A model generated the notes under the pieces. The model was not told the origin of the DNA and did no database searches. It was given only the letters and a program-made list of their open reading frames with translations. Of a DNA stretch of 35,554 bases, positions 25,827-33,825 are shown piece by piece. Numbering within the stretch: position 1 is the stretch's first letter; the number at the start of each line of letters is the position of its first letter. A program made the translations under genes and the position numbers. Source of the stretch: Candidatus Nomurabacteria bacterium GW2011_GWA2_40_9 (lineage in GTDB: Bacteria > Patescibacteriota > Minisyncoccia > Phycocordibacterales > UBA9973); NCBI GenBank assembly GCA_000993955.1, contig LBZW01000002.1, positions 1 to 35,554 of the forward strand. Direction: 5' to 3'.

Positions 25827-27782
25827 TTAAATTACAATATTAATAAGTCTGCCTTTGACATAAATTATTTTCTTTATATCTCGAGCTTCTAACAATTTTA
25901 TCACTACTTCGTTACTTAATGCAAGTTTTTCTATTTCTTCTTCTCCCGTCTCAGTATCAACCAACATCTCAGACCTAACTTTTCCGTTTACTTGTATCAT
26001 TATTTTTAATTTTTCTTCTTTTATTAAACCCTCATCCCACACTGGCCAACTAGAAAGATGAATACTTTTAGTGAGAGAACCCAAAGCAAGGCTTTGGGGA
26101 ATCAAAAGTTTCTGCCATAGCTCTTCTGCAATATGTGGTGCAAAAGGAGATAGAAGCTGGAGAAATTTTTTATAATCTTGCTCTGTCACACCAGAACCTC
26201 TCGCAAATGCGGATTCCATTTCACTAGCTAGTATCATCATAGAAGACACAGCAGTGTTAAAATGCATGCCTTCTATATCTTCTGTTACTTTTTTAATTGT
26301 TTTGTGTAAAAATTTTGATAAATGAAATTTCTGATCGGTGTAGGACCCACCCGGTAATCCGGGAAGGGTAAAGCCGGCAGAAATTTTATTTATCAAAATT
26401 TTTTGTCCTATCTTCCATACTTTTTCCAAGAATCTCCTTGGGCCGATTATACTATCTGTACTCCAATTTGCTACTTGGTCAAATGGACCGATAAACATCT
26501 CGTACAACCTCAGAGTATCTGCACCGTATGTTTTTATAATATCATCTGGATTTATTACATTCCCCCATCTTTTACTCATTTTACGCCCATCAGTAGCCAT
26601 AATAAGCCCTTGATTTACAAGTCTAGAAAACGGCTCGGAATAATTCACAACTTTTATATCATATAAAAATTTATGCCAAAACCTAGCATATATCAGGTGT
26701 CTGGTGGCATGTTCCATCCCACCGACATATAGATCCACAGGTGACCAGTATTTTTCTCTTTTTAAATCAACGAGAGCTTTTTTATTCTTAGGGTCTTCAT
26801 ACCTGAGATAATACCAAGAAGACCCTGCCCAAGAAGGCATGGTATTTGTTTCTCTTTTGGCCCTTCCTTTGCAATTCGGACATTTTGTATTTACCCATTT
26901 TGAAATAGTAGCCAGTGGACTCTCCCCTGTATCTGTCGGTTCATAATTTTTAACTTTTGGTAAAACTACAGGTAAATCCTCCTCTCTTACTGGCACGACT
27001 CCACAAGAGTCGCAGTGAATTATGGGTATAGGTTCTCCCCAATACCTCTGCCTTGAAAAGACCCAATCACGCAATTTATATACAGTCTCCCCTTTTTCAT
27101 TTACACTTTTTCCAATCCAATTTCTTTGCGATTCTTTCACAGAATCCGACCAGTCAAGACCGTCTAAATCTTTGATCAATCTATCAGCGTATTTTGTAAT
27201 AGCAAGCACCCATTGACGCATCGGGCGTTTCTCTACTGTTGCTCCACATCTCTCACATTTACCATCTTCTATGTCTTCATTTGCCAGTCCAGTTTTGTCC
27301 ACAGGACACCAATTTATCGGTTCATAAGATTCATAAGCCAGACCTTTTTTATACATTTGCAAAAATATCCATTGAGTCCATTTATAATATTCTGAGTCAG
27401 TAGTATTTACTTCTCGTGACCAGTCATAATCCACTCCCATGATCGAGAGTTGTTCTTTAAATCTTTTGACATTTTTTTTAACTGCAATCTCAGGGTGTAT
27501 TTTATTTTTCAAAGCGTATTGTTCTGCAGGTAGTCCAAAAGCATCAAAACCCATAGGATGAAGTACATTGAAATTATTCATTCTTTTAAAACGAGAATAT
27601 ACATCTGTGCCTATGTATCCTCTAGGGTGCCCCACATGAAGCCCCTCACCAGAGGGGTAAGGGAACATATCCAAAACATACATCTTCTTTTTTTCTGTCT
27701 TGTCTAAAGTTTTATAAGTATTTTTTTTATGCCATTCCTTCTGCCACTTTTTTTCTATTTTTAGATGATTATATTCTTTCAT
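25827..27782 (-). CDS. leuS: Leucyl-tRNA synthetase lacking the CP1 editing domain
   Basis: PYPSGEGLHVGHPRGYIGTDV (HIGH), NWIGKS...YKLRDWVFSRQRYWGEPIPIIHC, MPSWAGSSWYYLRY, KMSKRWGNVINPDD; NWIGKS joins YKLRDW within a few residues. Confidence 0.93.
   Translation of the reverse strand: MKEYNHLKIEKKWQKEWHKKNTYKTLDKTEKKKMYVLDMFPYPSGEGLHVGHPRGYIGTDVYSRFKRMNNFNVLHPMGFDAFGLPAEQYALKNKIHPEIAVKKNVKRFKEQLSIMGVDYDWSREVNTTDSEYYKWTQWIFLQMYKKGLAYESYEPINWCPVDKTGLANEDIEDGKCERCGATVEKRPMRQWVLAITKYADRLIKDLDGLDWSDSVKESQRNWIGKSVNEKGETVYKLRDWVFSRQRYWGEPIPIIHCDSCGVVPVREEDLPVVLPKVKNYEPTDTGESPLATISKWVNTKCPNCKGRAKRETNTMPSWAGSSWYYLRYEDPKNKKALVDLKREKYWSPVDLYVGGMEHATRHLIYARFWHKFLYDIKVVNYSEPFSRLVNQGLIMATDGRKMSKRWGNVINPDDIIKTYGADTLRLYEMFIGPFDQVANWSTDSIIGPRRFLEKVWKIGQKILINKISAGFTLPGLPGGSYTDQKFHLSKFLHKTIKKVTEDIEGMHFNTAVSSMMILASEMESAFARGSGVTEQDYKKFLQLLSPFAPHIAEELWQKLLIPQSLALGSLTKSIHLSSWPVWDEGLIKEEKLKIMIQVNGKVRSEMLVDTETGEEEIEKLALSNEVVIKLLEARDIKKIIYVKGRLINIVI
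26080..26098. repeat. CCCAAAGC-AAG-GCTTTGGG palindrome in frame in leuS
   Basis: Perfect 8-bp stem matching the elements at 2773-2806 and 17604-17633. Confidence 0.75.
26311..26400. repeat. Long-armed inverted-repeat element in frame in leuS
   Basis: AATTTTGATAAATGAAATTTCTGATCGG (26311-26338) versus CCGGCAGAAATTTTATTTATCAAAATT (26374-26400), complementary with few mismatches; core TGTAGGACCCACCCGGTAATCCGGGAAGGGTAAAG. Confidence 0.85.
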
Positions 27783-27793
27783 GGTCGAAATTT

Positions 27794-28345
27794 TTAAACT
27801 TTCTTTTTAAATTTTTTAATCGCTAGCCATATGAGTGCGTCTAGAGCAAATCCAAGAATTAAAACTTTAATTAAATTATCAGCCGTTGACCAATATCTAA
27901 TAGAAGCAATAATGAGAGAAATTACTCCGCCCCAAGAAAATCCAATTGTCACAATTTCATTTGAAATAAATGCACCTAAAATAAGTGCTAGTACTCCAAA
28001 TACAACCAACATTATAAAAACATTTCTTTGGTAAATTTTTTGGGCATCATTAAAATCCTGTTGTTTAGTAAAATTTGGATCACAATATCCTTTATATATA
28101 TCTCCACTTGATACTGGTACTGGCATATTTTTCTCATAACGATAATTACCTTCATTCCATTGACCTCCTACTTTTAGACAATCTTCTTTATTATTTATAG
28201 TCTCTACTACTTGTGGTTGTAAAAAATATAAATTATAGTCTGGTTCTTTGTAAAACAAAGAAATTGTATAATTTAGAAATAAATTTAATACTATTATAAT
28301 ACCTATTATAAGCGCCCATTTTAAAACTTTTGGTTGTGTTTCCAT
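27794..28345 (-). CDS. Membrane protein of unknown function
   Basis: Multi-TM ORF; start chosen at METQPKVLKW, not the extended ORF start. Confidence 0.6.
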   Translation of the reverse strand: METQPKVLKWALIIGIIIVLNLFLNYTISLFYKEPDYNLYFLQPQVVETINNKEDCLKVGGQWNEGNYRYEKNMPVPVSSGDIYKGYCDPNFTKQQDFNDAQKIYQRNVFIMLVVFGVLALILGAFISNEIVTIGFSWGGVISLIIASIRYWSTADNLIKVLILGFALDALIWLAIKKFKKKV

Positions 28346-28393
28346 AATATATAGTATATCATAATTAACAGATAAATTAATATTTAAATCAAT

Positions 28394-28831
28394 ATGCAAA
28401 AAGGACCAAAAGATTTTCCCCAAAAAATAACTGCTTGGGTCGGCTCTCCTCTGTCCCTCATCATTCATACTATATTCTTTTCTAGTATCTTTGTTTTAGG
28501 TTTTTCAGGTTTAATAAATCCTGATTATGTATTTGCTTTTACTACCAATATCCTTTCTATAGAGGCTATCTATCTTGCCATTTTTATTCAAATGACAGTG
28601 AATAGACATAGTGAAGATCTGGAAGAAGTTTCTGAAGATATAGATGAAATTCAGAAAGATGTGGAAGAGATTTCAGAAGATGTGGAAGAAATTCAGAAAG
28701 ATGTGGAAGAAATATCTGACGAAGATCAAAGTGAAGAAGAAGCAGAAAGAATAGAAATTAATAAATTTAAACACATTGAAGATACCCTCCAAGCTCTTCT
28801 ACAAGAAATCTCTGAATTGAAAAGGAAATAA
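28394..28831 (+). CDS. Low-affinity iron permease-like / DUF1003-like two-TM protein with acidic coiled coil
   Basis: KITAWVGSPLSLIIHTIFF...TTNILSIEAIYLAIFIQMTVNRHSEDLEEV, then heptad repeats. Confidence 0.65.
   Translation: MQKGPKDFPQKITAWVGSPLSLIIHTIFFSSIFVLGFSGLINPDYVFAFTTNILSIEAIYLAIFIQMTVNRHSEDLEEVSEDIDEIQKDVEEISEDVEEIQKDVEEISDEDQSEEEAERIEINKFKHIEDTLQALLQEISELKRK
28634..28717 (+). repeat. 42-nt tandem duplication (14-aa coiled-coil unit)
   Basis: EDIDEIQKDVEEIS / EDVEEIQKDVEEIS with high DNA identity. Confidence 0.85.
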
Positions 28832-28850
28832 AATTAAATTTTATTGTATT

Positions 28851-28885
28851 TTCCCCTCTCCTTTCAGGGGAAGGCGGGGGTGAGG
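28851..28885. repeat. GC-rich palindromic element just downstream of ychF
   Basis: TTCCCCT-CTCCTTTC-AGGGGAA followed by GGCGGGGGTGAGGTT. Confidence 0.7.
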
Positions 28886-28886
28886 T

Positions 28887-29705
28887 TTATATCTTAAACT
28901 CAATCACATCTCCGTCTTTGACTATATATTCTTTGCCTTCGGTGCGTACAGAGCCGTGTTCGCGAGCGACGGCGTAGGATCCTGCTTCTAGGAGTTTGTC
29001 ATAGGCCACCACTTCCGCCCTGATAAATTTATCTTTAAAATCAGTGTGTATAGCTGTGCCTGCGATCGGAGCGGTGCTTCCCTTCTTTATAGTCCATGCC
29101 CGTGTCTCGTCTTCTCCTGTGGTAAAGAAAGTTTCTAGATTCAAAAGTTTGTAACTTTCTTTTATCAGGTTATCGAGCCCAGTGCCAAAAAGTGGATCGA
29201 CTTCTAGATACGGACCAGGTAATTTTGAAATGAAGTCTTTATTTATGTTGTCCACCGCTTCTGAAGTATTGAGTACATACAGTGTCGGCTTTTTTATCCC
29301 CGCTTGTTCAAGTTCAAAATTTATCACTTCTATATCAAAAAGCGGGTCCACCTTGTCATGCACATGAATCATATCTTTATCTTCAAAAATTCTCACCACT
29401 TCGATGATTGCGTCCACCTCTCGTATATGAGATAGAAACTTATTACCGAGCCCTGCTCCTTCTGAAGCTCCTGCTACCAATCCTGCAATGTCCACAAACT
29501 CCACGACTGCTGGAATAGTCTTTTTAGATTTTGAAAGTTCTGACAGTTTTTGCACTCGCTCGTCTGGCACAGGCACTATGCCCACAGAAGGGTCTATAGT
29601 ACAAAATGGATAATTCTCTGCAGGCACAGATTTTTTGGTTAGCACATTAAAAAGCGTCGACTTTCCTACATTCGGCAGACCTACAATTCCGATTGATAGT
29701 GACAT
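28887..29705 (-). CDS. ychF: YchF/OBG-family ATPase lacking the coiled-coil domain
   Basis: IGIVGLPNVGKSTLFNVLT, FVDIAGLVAGASEGAGLGNKFLSHIREVDAI, YKLLNLETFFTTGEDETRAWTIKKGSTAP, GKEYIVKDGDVIEFKI; 272 aa. Confidence 0.93.
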   Translation of the reverse strand: MSLSIGIVGLPNVGKSTLFNVLTKKSVPAENYPFCTIDPSVGIVPVPDERVQKLSELSKSKKTIPAVVEFVDIAGLVAGASEGAGLGNKFLSHIREVDAIIEVVRIFEDKDMIHVHDKVDPLFDIEVINFELEQAGIKKPTLYVLNTSEAVDNINKDFISKLPGPYLEVDPLFGTGLDNLIKESYKLLNLETFFTTGEDETRAWTIKKGSTAPIAGTAIHTDFKDKFIRAEVVAYDKLLEAGSYAVAREHGSVRTEGKEYIVKDGDVIEFKI

Positions 29706-29745
29706 AATATAGATACTATACAGAATTTTTATAAATTAAACAATT

Positions 29746-30450
29746 TTATTTTTCAAATCCTAACCTTAACTTAAGTTGCAAAATTGTTTCAAGTTTTAGT
29801 TTTGATTTCACCCAAGCTTTTTGTTTCTCTGTTAAAAGCTCTCCCATACCACTGAGAATATTATTATCATTCATTCCTTCTAACTCTAGAATACATTTCG
29901 TAAGGAAATCCTTAAAAGACATATTTGTTCGCTCCTCTACAATTTTCTTATTAATTTCCCAATTACTTTTTGAAAAAAACCATACATCAAATATATCACG
30001 ATTTGTTTCTCCAAAACGATCATACATAGCGACGAGCTTATGTGCAAACATATCTTCTTTTACCATTACCAACATTGAAATACCATTGTAAAAACGAACT
30101 TCATATTTTGACCCGAAAATCCTACGATTAATCTCAACTTTTACATTTTGTGTATTCTTTTCTTTGTTTTTATAAGAAAGTAAAAAAAATAAATTAAATC
30201 TCTTTTTCTCTGCATCTTTTACCTCCCCATACTTCCCCACTATTTTCAAAATTTTTTCAAAAATAAAATCTTCTTTTGATTCATCAAGTAAATCAAAATC
30301 TAAATCCACAGAAAAACGAGGGAGTTCATAAAACAAAAGAGCTGCTGTCCCTCCCTTAAAACCCAAATACGGACTGATCGTGGTATCGGAATAAATATCT
30401 ATTAATATTTGTAAAATAATATTCTTGTGTATTTCGGGATTTAAAGTCAT
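29746..30450 (-). CDS. AbiEii/AbiGii-type nucleotidyltransferase toxin
   Basis: YLGFKGGTAALLFYELPRFSVDLDFDLL (GG...DxDF) and EDMFAHKLVAMYDRFGETNRDIFDVWFF. Confidence 0.88.
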   Translation of the reverse strand: MTLNPEIHKNIILQILIDIYSDTTISPYLGFKGGTAALLFYELPRFSVDLDFDLLDESKEDFIFEKILKIVGKYGEVKDAEKKRFNLFFLLSYKNKEKNTQNVKVEINRRIFGSKYEVRFYNGISMLVMVKEDMFAHKLVAMYDRFGETNRDIFDVWFFSKSNWEINKKIVEERTNMSFKDFLTKCILELEGMNDNNILSGMGELLTEKQKAWVKSKLKLETILQLKLRLGFEK

Positions 30451-30452
30451 TT

Positions 30453-31049
30453 TTATTTATTTATTTGGTATTGTTTATAATATTTTTCTACTGTCTTTAC
30501 CATTTTTTTATTATTATATATTGGTAATATTTCAAATACTTTATCCCAGTCCAATTGACGAAGATTATCAAAATAATAATTTTTACTCCTATAAACTATA
30601 TCCAAAAATGCTCTTTCCCTACAAGCTATAGCGTATTGCCCACTTTGGTCTACCCCCATTGGATTAGCTAAAATTGAATCTTTCATCTTTACAAAAGAAT
30701 AAATTTGTCCATCACATTTGATTTCTCTCTTTACATAAGAAGCAACAAAAATATTTCCATAATATTGAAAAGTCATACCAGTCATACCAGAAACAGTTTC
30801 AAAGCTAACATATGAAGGTCTAAAAATCTTAGTAGCAAATTCATACTTATCATAACTTTTATCTTTTGCATAAATACCTCTACGAACTCTAATAAGCTTC
30901 CCAATTTTTACATAATAATTTAATCTTACTTGTGAAGCTGTAGTTTGGGTGTCACGCCAAAGTAAAGCAATATCTTTTGTTGAAAAGACGCTGTTTTTTG
31001 ACCTTAATAAAGTATCCATATATTCGCCTTTTTGAACTTTTGTATTCAT
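30453..31049 (-). CDS. AbiEi-type antitoxin/regulator
   Basis: FSTKDIALLWRDTQTTASQVRLNYYVKIGKLIRVRRGIYAKD wHTH; directly upstream of AbiEii. Start MNTKVQKGEY. Confidence 0.8.
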   Translation of the reverse strand: MNTKVQKGEYMDTLLRSKNSVFSTKDIALLWRDTQTTASQVRLNYYVKIGKLIRVRRGIYAKDKSYDKYEFATKIFRPSYVSFETVSGMTGMTFQYYGNIFVASYVKREIKCDGQIYSFVKMKDSILANPMGVDQSGQYAIACRERAFLDIVYRSKNYYFDNLRQLDWDKVFEILPIYNNKKMVKTVEKYYKQYQINK

Positions 31050-31055
31050 ATATCT

Positions 31056-31086
31056 ACTGGAACTTAGGTTTAAACTAACCTCCAGT
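31056..31086 (-). promoter_or_regulatory. Imperfect dyad just upstream of abiEi, candidate operator
   Basis: ACTGGA ... TTTAAA ... TCCAGT within 31 nt, ending 7 nt from the proposed start codon. Confidence 0.45.
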
Positions 31087-31252
31087 TCATATACTAGCAT
31101 AACCACTATGTAAACGCAACCTAACCAGACCTATATTGCAGACTATATATTTTCTACTGTATCAGTAACTTCTGTTATTTCGATCTGTCTTCTCCTCCGC
31201 CATCTTCAGACTGCACACTTGTACTCTGTGTTATTTGTCACACTCCCTAAAA

Positions 31253-31771
31253 TTATCTTTTTTTCTGTATTGTATTTTGACCCATTTCTAGATCTGTTTT
31301 CATAAACTTTTTCCACGACTGCTCTAGACGAAAAATCTTACCACGCACCAGAGTGTAGCGATTTATCAAATCTTCAATCAAATCTGCTTTTACTTTGTCT
31401 CCATAAGTTCCTTTGATATGATCCAGATAAACAGACACCCTATTGCATCCAGACAATGCTTTTTCTATATAGCCAAGTGCTAGCCCAAAATCTGCAAAAC
31501 GCAGTGAGTGACCTTCGCTGATATAAAGTGGAATCGCCATCGCATTTTTCGACAATTCCTCCACTCTGCTATCTTTTACTTTTTCCAAAGCAGGTACGAT
31601 ATCTTTGTCTATGAGTACAGAACATTCTAGAGTTTTTTGATACACTTCTAAATCTCTGAAACTCCTAATTGGTTTCTTGGGTGTGAATTTTGCGCCCCAG
31701 TGCCGATTTTGTCCTACGCCTGCGGCACTCCCCTTGTCCCATTTTCCTGTTATGTATTTTTGATATATCAT
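31253..31771 (-). CDS. Four-helix-bundle protein (S23/Avd-like)
   Basis: IRSFRDLEVYQKTLECSVLI...SRVEELSKNAMAIPLYISEGHSLR...FGLALGYIEKALSGCNRVSVYLDHI. Confidence 0.85.
   Translation of the reverse strand: MIYQKYITGKWDKGSAAGVGQNRHWGAKFTPKKPIRSFRDLEVYQKTLECSVLIDKDIVPALEKVKDSRVEELSKNAMAIPLYISEGHSLRFADFGLALGYIEKALSGCNRVSVYLDHIKGTYGDKVKADLIEDLINRYTLVRGKIFRLEQSWKKFMKTDLEMGQNTIQKKR
31699..31729. repeat. AGTGCCG...CGGCACT palindromic element at four-helix-bundle N-terminus
   Basis: AGTGCCGATTTTGTCCTACGCCTGCGGCACT, related to AGTGCCGAAATTGCCGACGCCTGTGGCACT at 34312-34341. Confidence 0.7.
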
Positions 31772-31774
31772 AAT

Positions 31775-33064
31775 TTATTTTCGCCTTATTATCTTTATCA
31801 CATCATCTTGTGGTATCTCCTCCTTGATTCCGCTTCTAAAATGTGCGTTTCTTTTTTTCTTACTCATAATCTTTTTCACTACATGCAGTGGATAAAATTC
31901 AAAATAATCCGTCTCATCGAACCACGCACACTTGAACTCATATAATCTTAGCCCCGTCAGGCGGGAGAGTGCAAGTGCATACCAAGTCAGTTGTTCTATG
32001 GGTCTTTCCTTCTTGGCTTTCGGTTTATAGTCGAGCAGATGAATTTGGCCGTTGCGAACTTGGACTAGATCAATATGACCAGTGAGAATTTCTGGGATCT
32101 GAAAGGACTCAGTGCCGATTTTGTCTTGTTTGAAATCTTTCCCTTTTGCCGATTTTTTATTTTCCCGTGCCGATCTTTTTCTAAAACTAATCCCCTCTTC
32201 GCCCACAATCTGAAAATTTAATTTATTCTGCATGTATTCTATATCTTCTCTTCTTATATACACTGGCACTTCGGTCGCCACAGTTACTGAGTCATTTGCA
32301 ATCATAAATTTTTGCACACCTTCATGTCGGTCTTTGTTTTTAGATACCCCTCGCAGAGCAAACTCCGCTAGCCGGTTGGCATAATTTGTTTTGGATGTCA
32401 CGATCATGTCTGCAGTGCTAAACATACTTCGCACATCGCTCATACGCTCGCCACTATTAAAAAATTGATGAGGTGTTTCGGTGGCTATGGCATCCAGATA
32501 TTCTTTTAGGGGATAAAAATTTCTATTTTTATAATCTTGCATCATTAATAAAATTTTCGCCTTGTGATATCGGTAACGGTATAGCTGATGATGCGCCATA
32601 GTTACCACATCTAGCACTTCCATCGGGCCAAAAAGTTTTAGTCCATAAGAACGCATTTTGTTGTAAGCACAAAGGCCGGCATATTCTTCCGCCCAGCGAG
32701 AAATAGTTTCTGGCTCGGGGCGGACTTTTTTATGCAATTGATGGATAATTCCGCAAACTTTCTCGCGGGTAAAACCGAGGTTGTAATAGCTAATAGCGTC
32801 GATGATGACTTGGAGGGGATAACGACGGCCCTTGACTGAGCTATCCGTAAAAGTTTTTTTGCATTCTATATTTCCACATTTATACAGCTGTACCACTTCG
32901 TGTTTTTTCTTGCGGGTGCCTCGACGGACAAATTTTACGCTCTCACAAAAAGGACAGGATAACTTTATGTTTTGCTCCACACGCACCCGTGGTACCTTGA
33001 GATCAATATCTGTTAGATTTTCTTTGCCGAGAATAGGGTATTCCTTGTGATTTTTGCTTGACAT
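31775..33064 (-). CDS. Zinc-ribbon/transposase-like HTH fused to Cas4-like PD-(D/E)XK nuclease
   Basis: N-term CPFCESVKFVRRGTRKKKHEVVQLYKCGNIECKKTFTD, helical HTH-like region; C-term TGHIDLVQVRNGQIHLLDYKPKAKKERPIEQLTWYALALSRLTG. Confidence 0.75.
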   Translation of the reverse strand: MSSKNHKEYPILGKENLTDIDLKVPRVRVEQNIKLSCPFCESVKFVRRGTRKKKHEVVQLYKCGNIECKKTFTDSSVKGRRYPLQVIIDAISYYNLGFTREKVCGIIHQLHKKVRPEPETISRWAEEYAGLCAYNKMRSYGLKLFGPMEVLDVVTMAHHQLYRYRYHKAKILLMMQDYKNRNFYPLKEYLDAIATETPHQFFNSGERMSDVRSMFSTADMIVTSKTNYANRLAEFALRGVSKNKDRHEGVQKFMIANDSVTVATEVPVYIRREDIEYMQNKLNFQIVGEEGISFRKRSARENKKSAKGKDFKQDKIGTESFQIPEILTGHIDLVQVRNGQIHLLDYKPKAKKERPIEQLTWYALALSRLTGLRLYEFKCAWFDETDYFEFYPLHVVKKIMSKKKRNAHFRSGIKEEIPQDDVIKIIRRK

Positions 33065-33142
33065 TGTGTTTTGGGGTTGCTATACTTTAATCATAAACAA
33101 GAAAGAGACCCTTGATATGTTACGGCATATTTGGGGGCTTTT

Positions 33143-33628
33143 TCATTTTTGACGTAAATTATTTATAAATTCATCAAGAATTACTATTGGCACATTTGTT
33201 CTTTTTAATAAAAGCGAAAGATATTTTCTGTTTGGGGAAACTATACTAATGGGTATCTTTTTTTCTTTTAAAAATTCTACAATGCAATGGTAATCACCAT
33301 CTCCGGACACTAGTACAGCACTTTCTAGTTTATTTTCATAAAAATTTTTTGCTATACATAAAATAAGTTCTCCATCCACATTTCCTTTTGTTCTACCCTC
33401 CTTGCTTGTGATAGTAGGTTTAAAAGAAATTTCATAGCCAATATTTTGCAAAAAATTATATAATTCAGCATTATTGGGTATGAGACCCATAAAAAGAATT
33501 GCTCTAGAAACACCAAATTTATCACGAAGCCACGAACGAAATGATTTATAATCAAGTTCCCAACCACTCTGCTTTATGCCAAATTTTAAATTTGAAGCAT
33601 CAATATATGCTGTAGTATTTTTGAGCAT
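33143..33628 (-). CDS. NYN domain (LabA/DUF88-like) putative RNase
   Basis: TAYIDASNLKFGI, KGNVDGELILCIAKNFYENKLESAVLVSGDGDYHCIVEFLKEKKIPISIVSPNRKYLSLLL. Confidence 0.88.
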   Translation of the reverse strand: MLKNTTAYIDASNLKFGIKQSGWELDYKSFRSWLRDKFGVSRAILFMGLIPNNAELYNFLQNIGYEISFKPTITSKEGRTKGNVDGELILCIAKNFYENKLESAVLVSGDGDYHCIVEFLKEKKIPISIVSPNRKYLSLLLKRTNVPIVILDEFINNLRQK

Positions 33629-33664
33629 AAATTTATTATACCATTTATTTCAAAATATGAAGCG

Positions 33665-33708
33665 TATCACGGATTATATCACGGAAACCTCGTGGTGAAA
33701 TATCACAA
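33665..33708. repeat. TATCACGG direct repeats upstream of NYN gene
   Basis: TATCACGG at 33665 and 33677, TATCACAA at 33701: spacings of 12 and 24 nt. Confidence 0.55.
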
Positions 33709-33825
33709 GTGTGTGGCAAAATCGGCCTGTCGATGCCCATCTGTGATATGATTTTGTATAAATTTTTGAAACATCTTTTCTATTTTGTCAATTTTTTTAT
33801 TTTTTTAAATTACCAATTTTTACTT

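Noticed and set aside
25827-27782. LeuS shortness as a frameshift or assembly error
   Set aside because: Motifs on both sides of the missing editing domain are continuous in one frame with no stop or partial editing remnant.
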